A stretch of DNA of 64,000 bases, taken from Saccharopolyspora ipomoeae. GTDB lineage: Bacteria; Actinomycetota; Actinomycetes; Mycobacteriales; Pseudonocardiaceae. Made by a program: the position numbers and the translations under genes. Of the stretch, positions 37,612-46,217 are shown piece by piece. Each line of letters begins with the position of its first letter. Within the stretch, counting starts at the first letter, position 1. Location: the NCBI RefSeq assembly GCF_029952525.1, contig NZ_JASAOF010000003.1:62001-126000 (forward strand). Direction: 5' to 3'. The notes under the pieces are model-generated. The model did no database searches, had not been told where the DNA came from, and saw only the letters and a list, made by a program, of their open reading frames with translations.

Positions 37612-38934
37612 GTGGAACCCGACACGCTGCAGTCAGCGGTACGGCGAGTCATGGTGCGGCTGATCCCGTTCCTGTTCCTCATGTACGTCATCGCGTTCCT
37701 GGACCGCGTCAACATCGGCTTCGCGAAGGAGGAGTTCCAGGCGCACGCCGGGATCTCCGACGCTGCCTACGCCTTGGGCGCGGGCCTGTTCTTCATCGGC
37801 TACGCGCTGTTCGAGGTGCCCAGCAACCTGATCATGACGCGGGTCGGCGCCCGCTGGTGGATGTGCCGCATCATGGTCACCTGGGGCGTCATCTCGGCGG
37901 CGATGTCGCTGGTCAACAGCGAGTTCCTGTTCTACCTGATGCGCTTCCTGCTCGGCGTCGCCGAAGCCGGGTTCTTCCCCGGCGTGATCCTCTACATCAC
38001 CTACTGGGTCCCGCACGCGTTCCGCGCGCGCTGCAACGCGCTGTTCTACTTCGGCATCCCGCTGGCCTCGATGCTCGGCGCTCCGCTGTCCGGCGCGCTG
38101 CTGGAGCTCGACGGCGTCGCCGGAATCCTGGGCTGGCAGTGGATGTTCGCCGTCGAGGGCCTCATCGCCTGCGTCGTGGGCGTGTGGGCGCTGTTCTACC
38201 TCGACGACTCCCCCGAGCAGGCCGAGTGGCTCACCGAGGACCAGCGCAACGCCCTGCGAACCGCGCTCGACGCCGAGGCCGAGGCGAAACCCGGCCCGCA
38301 CCGGCTCCTCTCGGGATTGCTCGACCCGCGGGTGCTGTACTTCTGCCTGATCTACTTCCTGATCCAGTGCAGTGTCTACGGCATGACCTTCTACCTGCCG
38401 ACGCAGGTGTCCGAAGCCGTCGGCAGCGAGGTCGGGCTGCTGGTCGGTCTGATCACCGCGATCCCGTGGACGGTCGCGCTGATCGCCAACATCGTCGTCA
38501 ACACGGCAGCCGACCGGCTGGTCCAGCCGAAGAAGCGGTTCGTCGCGGCGGCGAGCGTGGCGCTGGGTTCGGTCGGCATCGCGGCCTCGGCGACCTTCAG
38601 CAGCCCGGTCCTGGCCATCGCGGGCCTGTCGGTGGCGGCCGCGGGGTACATCGCCGTGCAGCCGGTGTTCTGGACGTTCCCCGCCGCCTACTTGACGGGA
38701 ACCGCGGCGGCCGCCGGGATCGGCCTCATCAACTCCCTCGGCAACCTGGGCGGCTTCGTCGCCCCGGTCGCCAAGACCTGGATCGAGTCGACCCTCGGTT
38801 CCGACACCGCGGGCCTCCACCTCCTGGCCCTCTGCGGTTTCGCCGCCGCAGCCCTGTTCCTCACCCTCTCCCGGGCCCAGGACCCCTCACGCACCCCGAA
38901 ATCCCAGGAGAGGGGAAGTTTTCATGAAAACTGA
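37612..38934 (+). CDS. MFS transporter, anion:cation symporter family (sugar acid uptake likely)
   Basis: 440 residues from GTG at 37612 with GAGGAGG upstream. Twelve membrane helices. N-terminal signature FLFLMYVIAFLDRVNIGFAK, and the signature loop between helices 2 and 3 (PSNLIMTRVGARWW) is typical of the phthalate/tartrate/galactarate ACS family. Divergent from the dehydratase, so uptake and first catabolic step are paired. Its last codons (GSFHEN) are read from the intergenic palindrome AGTTTTCATGAAAACT at 38917-38934. Confidence 0.93.
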   Translation: MEPDTLQSAVRRVMVRLIPFLFLMYVIAFLDRVNIGFAKEEFQAHAGISDAAYALGAGLFFIGYALFEVPSNLIMTRVGARWWMCRIMVTWGVISAAMSLVNSEFLFYLMRFLLGVAEAGFFPGVILYITYWVPHAFRARCNALFYFGIPLASMLGAPLSGALLELDGVAGILGWQWMFAVEGLIACVVGVWALFYLDDSPEQAEWLTEDQRNALRTALDAEAEAKPGPHRLLSGLLDPRVLYFCLIYFLIQCSVYGMTFYLPTQVSEAVGSEVGLLVGLITAIPWTVALIANIVVNTAADRLVQPKKRFVAAASVALGSVGIAASATFSSPVLAIAGLSVAAAGYIAVQPVFWTFPAAYLTGTAAAAGIGLINSLGNLGGFVAPVAKTWIESTLGSDTAGLHLLALCGFAAAALFLTLSRAQDPSRTPKSQERGSFHEN

Positions 38935-39100
38935 CCCCACCCCAGAACCACCACCCCGACCAGCGACGTCAGGAAAACCCCAGCACAACCCGGGGTGACA
39001 CCGTCCGTTCGGTCCTCAGGGGATCGAAGTTCTCATGAAAACTTCGACGGAGAGAGGTTCGTGGGTGGGGGAAGTTTTCATGAAAACTTCCCCCACCCAC
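38916..39100. repeat. Three related palindromes, including a perfect 40-nt one
   Basis: GTTTTCATGAAAAC-type palindromes occur at 38917-38934 (over the MFS stop), about 39026-39050 (GAAGTTCTCATGAAAACTTC, one change) and 39061-39100. The last is perfectly palindromic over all 40 bases, with arms running GTGGGTGGGGGAAGTTTTC and centre AT. Convergent setting between the MFS gene and ftsI; probably a two-way terminator. Confidence 0.85.
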
Positions 39101-39104
39101 GGAG

Positions 39105-40946
39105 TCACTGGACCTGGAGCATCTGCACCGGAGACTGCTCCTTGGAGAGCGGGATCTGGTAGCGCTGGGTCAGGAAGCTGGCGATGGTGTTGAACAGCGG
39201 TGCCGCCGAGGTGGACTCGCGGGAGCCCGACGGCGCGTCGAGCATCAGGCCCACGACGAAGCGCGGGTTGTCGGCGGGAACCATGCCGGCGAAGGTGATC
39301 CAGTACTTCGACTGGCTGTAGCAGCGGCACGCCGGATCGATCTGCTGCGCCGTGCCCGTCTTGCCCGACACCTGGTAGCCCGGCAGCGCCGCGTCCGAAC
39401 CCGTGCCGTCGTTGCGGCTGCCCGGACCGTCCTGCACCACCGCGCGCAGCATGTCCTTGACGGTGTGCGCGGTCTGCGGGCTCACCACCCGCACCGGCTC
39501 CGGGCGCGGGCGCTCGACGCGCTTGCCGTCCGGGCCGATCTCGGCCTCGATGATGCGCGGCGGCATCCGCACGCCGTCGTTGGCGATGGCCTGGTACATG
39601 CCCGCCATCTGCAGCACGGTCATCGACAGGCCCTGCCCGATCGGCAGGTTCGCGAACGACGACCCCGACCAGTTCTCCCGCGCCGGAAGGCTGCCGCCGC
39701 TCTCGCCGGGCAGCCCGATGCCGGTCGGCTTGCCGAGCCCGAACGCCTTGGCGAGGTCGTACCAGCGCTGCTCGCCGAGCTGCTGGGCCACCATCAGCGT
39801 GCCCACGTTCGACGACTTGCCCAGCACACCGGTGAAGGTCAGCCCGATCGTGCCGTGCTCCCAGGCGTCGCCGACCGTGCGGTCGGCGACCTTGATGTTG
39901 CCCGGCACCTGCAGCACCTGATCCGGCTTGACCAGGTTGTTCTCGATCGCTCCCGCCGCGGTGATCACCTTGTTCACCGAGCCGGGCTCGTAGGGCGTGG
40001 TCACCGCCGGGTTGCCGAGGTTGCCGACCCACGGCCCGCGCGGGTCGAAGGTCTTGTCGTTGGCCAGCGCGTAGACCTCACCGGTCTTGGCGTCGAGGAC
40101 CACGGCGCTGGCGTTCTTCGCGCCCGCCCGCGCGGCGTAGTCCGACACCTCCCGCTGCACCATGTACTGCAGGTCCGAGTCCAGCGTCAGCTGCACGTCG
40201 GAACCCGGCGTGGCCGGTTCCAGCTCCCGCTCGGTGCCCGGGATGACCAGGCTGGAGCCCATCGCGGTGTCGGAGACCTTGGTCCCGTTGCGGCCGCCGA
40301 GGACGTCGTCCATCGCGGCCTCCAGGCCGATCTGGCCCTGGACCTTGCGCTCGTCCATCCGCCAGTTCGCGGCCCCTATGACGTTGGCCGCCAGGTTGCC
40401 CGCCGGGTACTCGCGGGTCGCGCGGTACTCGGCACCGATGTGCGGGTACTTCTCGGTGATCTGGTTGGCCTTGCTGGGGTCGATCTCCGGGCCGAAGTAC
40501 GTGAACCCGGCGTCCTTGAACAGCGCGTCGAGCACTTCCTGCTCGGTGATCTGCCCGGGCAGCGTCTTGGCGATGAACCGGGCGATCTCCTGCTTGTACT
40601 GCGCCGACGTCGGCTTGCTCGGGTCCTTGGCGTGCTGTTCGTCGAAGGCCTTGGTGAGCTGGCGCGGGTTCGCGTAGAGCTGGCGCGCTTCGCTGGAGAA
40701 GGCGAGCACGTTGGTGTTGCGGTCCACGATGGACCCGCGGTCGGCGGGGATCGCGTCCTTGGTGATCCGCTGCTTCTCGGCCTGGCTGGACAGCGCACCG
40801 GCCTCCACGCCCTGGACCTGGACCAGCTTGGCGCCGGTCACCAGCAACGCGATGACCATGAGCAACCGCCCGACCAACAACCGCCGGTTGCTCCCGGCGA
40901 CGTTGGTGCGGGCGGTGCGACCTCGTGCTTGGGGCCTGCGCGGCAT
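39105..40946 (-). CDS. ftsI: Septal penicillin-binding protein FtsI (PBP3)
   Basis: 613 residues. Class B PBP that crosslinks septal peptidoglycan. Membrane anchor (residues 22-45), dimerisation domain (55-240, IPADRGSIVDRN), transpeptidase domain with SVNK (EPGSVNKV), SSN (GKSSNVGT) and KTG (SGKTGTAQQ). A CRCYSQ motif follows KTG. Start and ftsL stop share a base (TGATG). Contrary to the standard order it is not followed by murE. Confidence 0.96.
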   Translation of the reverse strand: MPRRPQARGRTARTNVAGSNRRLLVGRLLMVIALLVTGAKLVQVQGVEAGALSSQAEKQRITKDAIPADRGSIVDRNTNVLAFSSEARQLYANPRQLTKAFDEQHAKDPSKPTSAQYKQEIARFIAKTLPGQITEQEVLDALFKDAGFTYFGPEIDPSKANQITEKYPHIGAEYRATREYPAGNLAANVIGAANWRMDERKVQGQIGLEAAMDDVLGGRNGTKVSDTAMGSSLVIPGTERELEPATPGSDVQLTLDSDLQYMVQREVSDYAARAGAKNASAVVLDAKTGEVYALANDKTFDPRGPWVGNLGNPAVTTPYEPGSVNKVITAAGAIENNLVKPDQVLQVPGNIKVADRTVGDAWEHGTIGLTFTGVLGKSSNVGTLMVAQQLGEQRWYDLAKAFGLGKPTGIGLPGESGGSLPARENWSGSSFANLPIGQGLSMTVLQMAGMYQAIANDGVRMPPRIIEAEIGPDGKRVERPRPEPVRVVSPQTAHTVKDMLRAVVQDGPGSRNDGTGSDAALPGYQVSGKTGTAQQIDPACRCYSQSKYWITFAGMVPADNPRFVVGLMLDAPSGSRESTSAAPLFNTIASFLTQRYQIPLSKEQSPVQMLQVQ

Positions 40947-41770
40947 CAGCGCCCCATCGCCTGCGCCGCGGCCGGGTCCTGCTGCGGAGCGGGAGCGGTC
41001 GGTTGCGCGGGCGCGGTCGGCTGGGCGGGCGCGGCGGGCGCGCCCGCCTGACCTGGGACGGGCTGGCCCGGCGCGGGCTGAACCGGCACGACCGGGGGCG
41101 CCGGCGGCGCGGGCGGCGGCGGGGCGACGGCCTTCTCCGGCTCACCCACGACCACGACCGAACCGTCCGGCTGCGGCACCAGGTGCGCGGGGGCCGGGGC
41201 CTTGACCATGCCCAGCTCCTGCTCCGCGCGCCGCTGGATCTCCGGCGTCGAACCCATCGTGCTCACGTCGCGCTGCAGCTGCTCCTTGTGCTCGTTGAGC
41301 GCGTTGAGCCGGGCTTCGCCCTCCTGCAGCCGGTAGCTGCCGGAGACCGCCGAGATCGACAGCCACAGGGTCGCGGCCAGACCGGTGGCCAGCACCACCA
41401 TCACGACCACGACCAGCGGCAACCGGGCCAGCGTCGAGACGCGCTCGTGCACCAGCTGCTTGGCGCGCGGCATCGCCGCGACGGGGCGCCGCTCGTCGGC
41501 GCCCTGCCGGATCTGGCGCGGGCGGCGGGCCGACTGGTCGCGCCGCTCCTCGCGCCGCGCGTAGGCGCGCTCGGCGGCGGCCGAGCGGGTGCGTCGCTTG
41601 TCGGACTTCTTCGGCGACGGCTTCAGCCCCGAGGGCGGGGCACTCGTCTTCTCGTGGGTGCCCGTCTTCTCGTGGGTGCCCGTCTTCTCCTGGGTGCGGG
41701 TCTTCTCCGCGGTCTGGGCCTCGGCGGCCTCGGTTCGTGACGCCGCGTTGGCACGTGCAGGTGCAGTCAT
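40946..41770 (-). CDS. ftsL: FtsL-like divisome membrane protein
   Basis: 274 residues, ATG with GAGGAGGCGAC. Single transmembrane helix (about 118-140) and a following coiled coil ([25 protein letters not shown]) with short FtsL core; the C-terminal 70 residues are Pro/Ala-rich. The N-terminal tail has an imperfect 18-nt tandem repeat (41645-41707) giving [14 protein letters not shown]. Position after rsmH and before ftsI supports FtsL. Confidence 0.88.
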   Translation of the reverse strand: MTAPARANAASRTEAAEAQTAEKTRTQEKTGTHEKTGTHEKTSAPPSGLKPSPKKSDKRRTRSAAAERAYARREERRDQSARRPRQIRQGADERRPVAAMPRAKQLVHERVSTLARLPLVVVVMVVLATGLAATLWLSISAVSGSYRLQEGEARLNALNEHKEQLQRDVSTMGSTPEIQRRAEQELGMVKAPAPAHLVPQPDGSVVVVGEPEKAVAPPPPAPPAPPVVPVQPAPGQPVPGQAGAPAAPAQPTAPAQPTAPAPQQDPAAAQAMGR

Positions 41771-42765
41771 GTCGCCTCCTCGCCGTTGCCCCCGCGGATC
41801 CGCTCGGCGGCGCGAAGCCGCACCGAAGCCGCCCTGGGGTTGGTTTCGATCTCGTCGGCACCGGCCTGCTCGGCACCCCGGGTGAGCAGCCGGAACTCCG
41901 GCCCGTGCCCGGGGAGTTCGACCGGCAGGTCGACCGGGGTGCGGGACTTCACGCGATCGGCGAGCTCCCGCTTGGTGATCTTGTCCTCCAGCGAGTGGTA
42001 GGACATGACCGCGATCCGGCCGCCCGGGGCCAGCGAGTCCAGCGCCGCGGGCAGCGCCCGCTCCAGCACGTCGAGCTCGGCGTTGACCTCGATGCGCAGC
42101 GCCTGGAACGTCCGCTTCGCCGGGTGGCCGCCGGTGCGCCGGCTGGCGGCCGGGACCGCGCTGTAGAGCAGTTCGACCAGCCGCGCGCTGGTGCTGAAGG
42201 GTTCCTTGTCGCGCTCGCGGACGATCGCCGAGGCGATCTTGCCCGCGAACCTCTCCTCGCCGTAGACCCGCAGGATCCGCGCGAGGTCCTCGTGCGGGTA
42301 GGTGTTGAGGATGTCGGCCGCGGTGCGCAGCGCCCCCGAGTCCATCCGCATGTCCAGCGGCGCGTCCTGCGCGTAGGCGAAACCGCGTTCGGCCTCGTCC
42401 AGCTGCAGCGAGGACACGCCCAGGTCGAACAGCGCGGCGTCCACGGCGGACAGCCCGAGCTCGTCGAGCACCCGGTCCCACTCGTCGTAGACCGCGTGCA
42501 CCAGGTCGATCCGGTCGGCGTACGGCGCGAGCCGCTCACCGGCCAGGCGCAGCGCGTCCGGGTCCCGGTCGAGCCCGATCAGGCGCAGCCCGGGGTGCGC
42601 GGCCAGCATCGCCTCGGAGTGCCCGCCCATGCCGAGCGTGGCGTCGACGACCACCGCCCCGTCCCGGGACAGCGCGGGCGCCAGCAGCTCCAGCGTGCGC
42701 TCCAGCAGCACCGGCACGTGCTTGTCGCGGGCGGAACCGCCCGTCTCATGCGGCTCGTCGGCCAC
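41767..42765 (-). CDS. rsmH: 16S rRNA (cytosine-1402-N4) methyltransferase RsmH (MraW)
   Basis: 332 residues, GTG with GGGAGGGAGGG upstream. AdoMet-dependent, motif [43 protein letters not shown] and [14 protein letters not shown]. Second gene of the dcw cluster; stop overlaps ftsL as ATGA. Confidence 0.97.
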   Translation of the reverse strand: MADEPHETGGSARDKHVPVLLERTLELLAPALSRDGAVVVDATLGMGGHSEAMLAAHPGLRLIGLDRDPDALRLAGERLAPYADRIDLVHAVYDEWDRVLDELGLSAVDAALFDLGVSSLQLDEAERGFAYAQDAPLDMRMDSGALRTAADILNTYPHEDLARILRVYGEERFAGKIASAIVRERDKEPFSTSARLVELLYSAVPAASRRTGGHPAKRTFQALRIEVNAELDVLERALPAALDSLAPGGRIAVMSYHSLEDKITKRELADRVKSRTPVDLPVELPGHGPEFRLLTRGAEQAGADEIETNPRAASVRLRAAERIRGGNGEEAT

Positions 42766-42975
42766 TGCGGTCCCTCCCTCCCGCGTGCCGTTCTTGCTCA
42801 GAACCAGCGATCGGCGCGCACCCGTCAGTGCGCACCGACCGTCGTTGCGTAGATCCCCCTCCGGCGCCGGATCCCGTCAGGTCCCCGCCCGCCCGTCGCT
42901 TCCTGGTGCCGGGGAAGATGCACCAGGAGACGGAAGCCGAGCGGACCGAGGCCTCACGAAACCCGACCGTCACGC

Positions 42976-43407
42976 CTAGAACACGCCGGGCAGCACCTCC
43001 TCCTGCGCCTGGGCGTAGCCCTCCTCGTGCTCGTCGAGGTAGGTCTGCCACCTGTCCGCCTGCCAGATCTCCAGGCGGGTGATCGCGCCGATGACCACGC
43101 ATTCCTTGTTCAGTTCCGCGTAGCGCCGCAGCTCCGGTGCGATGGAGATCCGCCCCTGCCCGTCGGGACGCTGCTCGTCGGTTCCGGCGAACAGGTACCG
43201 CTGGTAGGCGCGCACCGCCTCGTTGGTGAACGGAGCCTCGGCGACCTTGCGCGCCATCTGCTCGAACTCGTCGCGCGGGAAGACGTAGAGGCAGTGGTCC
43301 TGTCCCTTGGTGACCATCAGACCCCCCGCCAGTGCGTCCCGGAACTTCGCCGGCAGCGTCAAGCGCCCCTTGTCGTCGAGCTTGGGGTGATGGGTGCCGA
43401 GAAACAT
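42976..43407 (-). CDS. mraZ: Transcriptional regulator MraZ
   Basis: 143 residues. Two AbrB-like domains ([14 protein letters not shown] and [15 protein letters not shown]), each with the conserved DxxGR. MraZ forms ring-shaped oligomers and binds direct TGGG-type repeats to control the dcw cluster, including its own gene. Binding sites are visible about 100 bases upstream (43504-43553). Confidence 0.96.
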   Translation of the reverse strand: MFLGTHHPKLDDKGRLTLPAKFRDALAGGLMVTKGQDHCLYVFPRDEFEQMARKVAEAPFTNEAVRAYQRYLFAGTDEQRPDGQGRISIAPELRRYAELNKECVVIGAITRLEIWQADRWQTYLDEHEEGYAQAQEEVLPGVF

Positions 43408-43503
43408 CCCGGTCCACCTCCCCCGGCCCGGATCCCCTCAGCCGACGACTGCTCCACGCGCCGGATCGACGCGGAACCAACTGCCGACGAAGGCAGCAGG
43501 ACC

Positions 43504-43553
43504 CCCTTTTGCCCCACCGCGCCCCACAGTACCCCACTTCGCTCCACCGTCAA
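43504..43553 (-). promoter_or_regulatory. mraZ promoter overlapped by MraZ boxes
   Basis: On the minus strand, TTGACG (43548-43553) and TACTGT (43526-43531) are 16 bases apart. GTGGAG, GTGGGG, GTGGGG, GTGGGG and AGGGGG follow at exactly 10-base steps from 43547 to about 43504, covering spacer, -10 and start. The 10-base direct repeats match known MraZ operators, so autorepression is likely. Confidence 0.8.
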
Positions 43554-43609
43554 CACGAAACGCCCCTCTCACCCCGGCGTGGTCGGAGACGTTTCCGCAG
43601 GTAGTGCGC

Positions 43610-43815
43610 CGTGGGGGCGAAGTGGGGGAAAACGGGGGCGCCGCGTCGCCCCCACCCCACCACGCACCACCACCGGCGCACCAGCCACGATGAGCGGGGA
43701 TCTGGCGAAAACCGCCGGTCAGAACGCGTGTAGATCAACTGGGCGGGCGGCCGGTTATGCTCAGTCCGTTCGGGGCCCGGCAGCGACCGGACTCCCGTGG
43801 TGGGGTGAAGTGGGG
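43610..43815 (+). promoter_or_regulatory. MraZ-like box pairs facing the moxR operon
   Basis: GTGGGGTGAAGTGGGG at 43800-43815 has two boxes 10 bases apart, and GTGGGGGCGAAGTGGGG at 43611-43627 has two boxes 11 bases apart. Both are on the plus strand. The first lies about 100 bases before the moxR start, mirroring the distance of the mraZ boxes from mraZ. Confidence 0.5.
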
Positions 43816-43915
43816 CAGCGCGGCCCCGGCTCCGCCGGCCCGGTCCGGGTGTCCCTCCCGGCATCCCCGGTCCGCGGGCCCGACACGACCGGGAGGGCGA
43901 AATCCAGGAGGTGGC

Positions 43916-44947
43916 GTGACGCCGAAAACCCAGCTGACCGGTACCGCCGGTCCGACGACCGGCGCGTCAGCCCCGGCCGCGCCCGGCATCGACCGCGTGC
44001 ACGGCACCATCCAGCGCATCGCCGCCAACGTCGAGCAGGTCCTCGTCGGCAAGCCCGAGGTGGTCCGGATCGCGCTGGTCACCCTGCTCGCCGAGGGCCA
44101 CCTGCTGGTCGAGGACGTGCCCGGGGTCGGCAAGACCTCGCTGGCCAAGGCCCTCGCCCGCTCGATCGACTGCACCGTCAGCCGCATCCAGTTCACCCCG
44201 GACCTGCTGCCCAGCGACATCACCGGCGTGTCCATCTACAACCGGCAGACCGAGAACTTCGAGTTCCGGCCCGGACCGGTGTTCGCCAACGTCGTGGTGG
44301 GCGACGAGATCAACCGCGCCTCGCCGAAGACCCAGTCCGCGCTGCTGGAGTGCATGGAGGAGCAGCAGGTCACCGTCGACGGCGACACCTACGAGCTCGG
44401 CGCGCCGTTCATGGTCATCGCCACCCAGAACCCGGTCGAGATGGAGGGCACCTACGCCCTGCCCGAGGCCCAGCGCGACCGCTTCACCGCGCGGGTCTCC
44501 ATCGGCTACCCCGACCGCAAGGCCGAGCTGGCGATGGTCGACGAGCACACCGGGCACGACCCGCTCGGCCAGCTGCGGCCGGTCGCCGACAGCACCGAGG
44601 TGCAGGAGCTGCTGCGCATCGTCGCCGCCGTGCACACCTCCACCGACATCCGCCGCTACGCGATCGACCTGGTCACCGCGACCCGCGAGCTCGCCGAGCT
44701 GCGGCTGGGCGCCTCCCCGCGCTCGACCCTGCAGCTGCTGCGCGCCGCCCGCGCCCAGGCCGCGCTCGCCGGCCGCGACTTCGTCGTCCCCGACGACCTG
44801 CAAGCCGTGTCGATCCCGGTGCTGGCGCACCGGCTGGTGCTGACCAGCGAGGCCCGCGCCGCCCGCCGCTCGGCGACCGACCTGGTGCGGCAGCTGCTGG
44901 AGCGCATCCCGGTGCCGCGCGGCGACACCCACGACGAACGAGGCTGA
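43916..44947 (+). CDS. MoxR-family AAA+ ATPase
   Basis: 343 residues, GTG with CCAGGAGGTGGC. Walker A EDVPGVGKTSLAKAL, Walker B VVGDEINRA, ATQNPVEMEGTYALPEAQ-RDRF sensor region. MoxR ATPases partner with DUF58/VWA proteins in folding or stress functions; here the partner DUF58 gene follows after 1 base. The N-terminal 25 residues are Thr/Ala-rich and disordered. Confidence 0.92.
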   Translation: MTPKTQLTGTAGPTTGASAPAAPGIDRVHGTIQRIAANVEQVLVGKPEVVRIALVTLLAEGHLLVEDVPGVGKTSLAKALARSIDCTVSRIQFTPDLLPSDITGVSIYNRQTENFEFRPGPVFANVVVGDEINRASPKTQSALLECMEEQQVTVDGDTYELGAPFMVIATQNPVEMEGTYALPEAQRDRFTARVSIGYPDRKAELAMVDEHTGHDPLGQLRPVADSTEVQELLRIVAAVHTSTDIRRYAIDLVTATRELAELRLGASPRSTLQLLRAARAQAALAGRDFVVPDDLQAVSIPVLAHRLVLTSEARAARRSATDLVRQLLERIPVPRGDTHDERG

Positions 44948-44948
44948 C

Positions 44949-46217
44949 ATGCTGTCCGGGCTGACCATCCGCGGCCGCTGCCTGCTGGCCGCGGGCGTGG
45001 CAGCCGGGATCTGCGCGCTGGTCCTCGACGAGCGGGACCTGCTGCGGGTCTCGGCCTTCGTGATCGCGTTGCCGCTGCTGTCGCTGCTGCTGTCCGGCCA
45101 GGTCCGGTTCGGCGTCGCCGCGCGCCGGGTGATCGACCCGCCGCGCGTTCCGGTCGGGTCGCGCGCCGACGTGGACCTGCACATCAGCGGCAGCGGCAGG
45201 CTGCCCGCCGACGGGCTGGTGCTGGAGGACGGCACCCCGCACGCGCTCGGCGACCGCCCCCGCTTCCGGCTACCCGTCGTGCCGCGCCACGGCGGCCAGG
45301 TGGTGACCTACCCGGTGACCCCGTCGCTGCGCGGCATCCACCACATCGGACCGCTGCGCACCTGGATCGTCGACCCGTTCGGGCTCGCCCAGTTCGAGCG
45401 CGAGCTGGCCGGGCGCTCCCGGCTGGTGGCCACCCCGCAGGTCGTCGAGCTGTCCGGGCTGCCCGCCGGTTCCGGGCTGGGCACCGGCGAGGACGGCACC
45501 GCGCGGTTGCGCGCCGGGCACGGCGAGGACGACGCGATGGTCCGCCAGTACCGGCAGGGCGACGACATCCGCCGGGTGCACTGGAAGTCCACCGCGCGGC
45601 GCGACGAGCTGATGGTGCGGGTGGAGGAGCGCCCCTGGCACGGCGGCGTCACGGTGCTGCTGGACCGCCGCTCGGCCGCGCACCGCGGCAACGGCCCGAA
45701 CAACAGCGTCGAGTGGGCGATCTCCGCGGTCGCCAGCATCTGCCTGCAACTGGCCCAGCACGGCCAGCAGGTCCGGCTGGTCACCGAGGACGGGCAGCCG
45801 CTCACCCGCGACATCGGCGGTGACGGCGGCGCCCGCGACGAGGTGCTGCTCGACTCGCTGGCCGCCGTGCGCCCCTCCCCGCAGCGCGACCTGCAGTGCA
45901 GCCGCGACCCGGGTGACGGGCACGAGCTCATCGCCGTCCTCGGCGAGGTCACCACGGCGGGCGTGGCCGAGCTGACCAAGCTCCGCCCGCAGGAGACCCG
46001 CAGCCTCGCGGTGCTGCTGCAGGTCCGCTCGTGGAACGGCGACGGCGTCGGCGTGGACGTCGAGGACGCGGCGCGCACGCTGCGCGCCGCGGGGTGGACC
46101 GTCGTGGTGGCCGACGGGCCCTCGACCCCGATCTCCGAGGTGTGGCGGGATCTGTGCGGGCAGACCAGGTCGGTGGAGAGCACCTCGACCACGGACGGCA
46201 CGGGACTGATGGCGTGA
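44949..46217 (+). CDS. DUF58 family protein
   Basis: 422 residues. Two N-terminal membrane helices (12-28, 34-52), a beta-rich domain, then the DUF58 signature VRQYRQGDDIRRVHWKSTARRDELMVRVEE followed by a VWA-like fold. Function in moxR operons is unsettled. Overlaps the next gene by GTGA. Confidence 0.9.
   Translation: MLSGLTIRGRCLLAAGVAAGICALVLDERDLLRVSAFVIALPLLSLLLSGQVRFGVAARRVIDPPRVPVGSRADVDLHISGSGRLPADGLVLEDGTPHALGDRPRFRLPVVPRHGGQVVTYPVTPSLRGIHHIGPLRTWIVDPFGLAQFERELAGRSRLVATPQVVELSGLPAGSGLGTGEDGTARLRAGHGEDDAMVRQYRQGDDIRRVHWKSTARRDELMVRVEERPWHGGVTVLLDRRSAAHRGNGPNNSVEWAISAVASICLQLAQHGQQVRLVTEDGQPLTRDIGGDGGARDEVLLDSLAAVRPSPQRDLQCSRDPGDGHELIAVLGEVTTAGVAELTKLRPQETRSLAVLLQVRSWNGDGVGVDVEDAARTLRAAGWTVVVADGPSTPISEVWRDLCGQTRSVESTSTTDGTGLMA

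Noticed and set aside
42900..42940. Hairpin TCCTGGTGC/GCACCAGGA between mraZ and rsmH as a regulatory RNA
   Set aside because: A single 9-bp stem without conserved loop or other copies in the window; could be chance in high-GC DNA.
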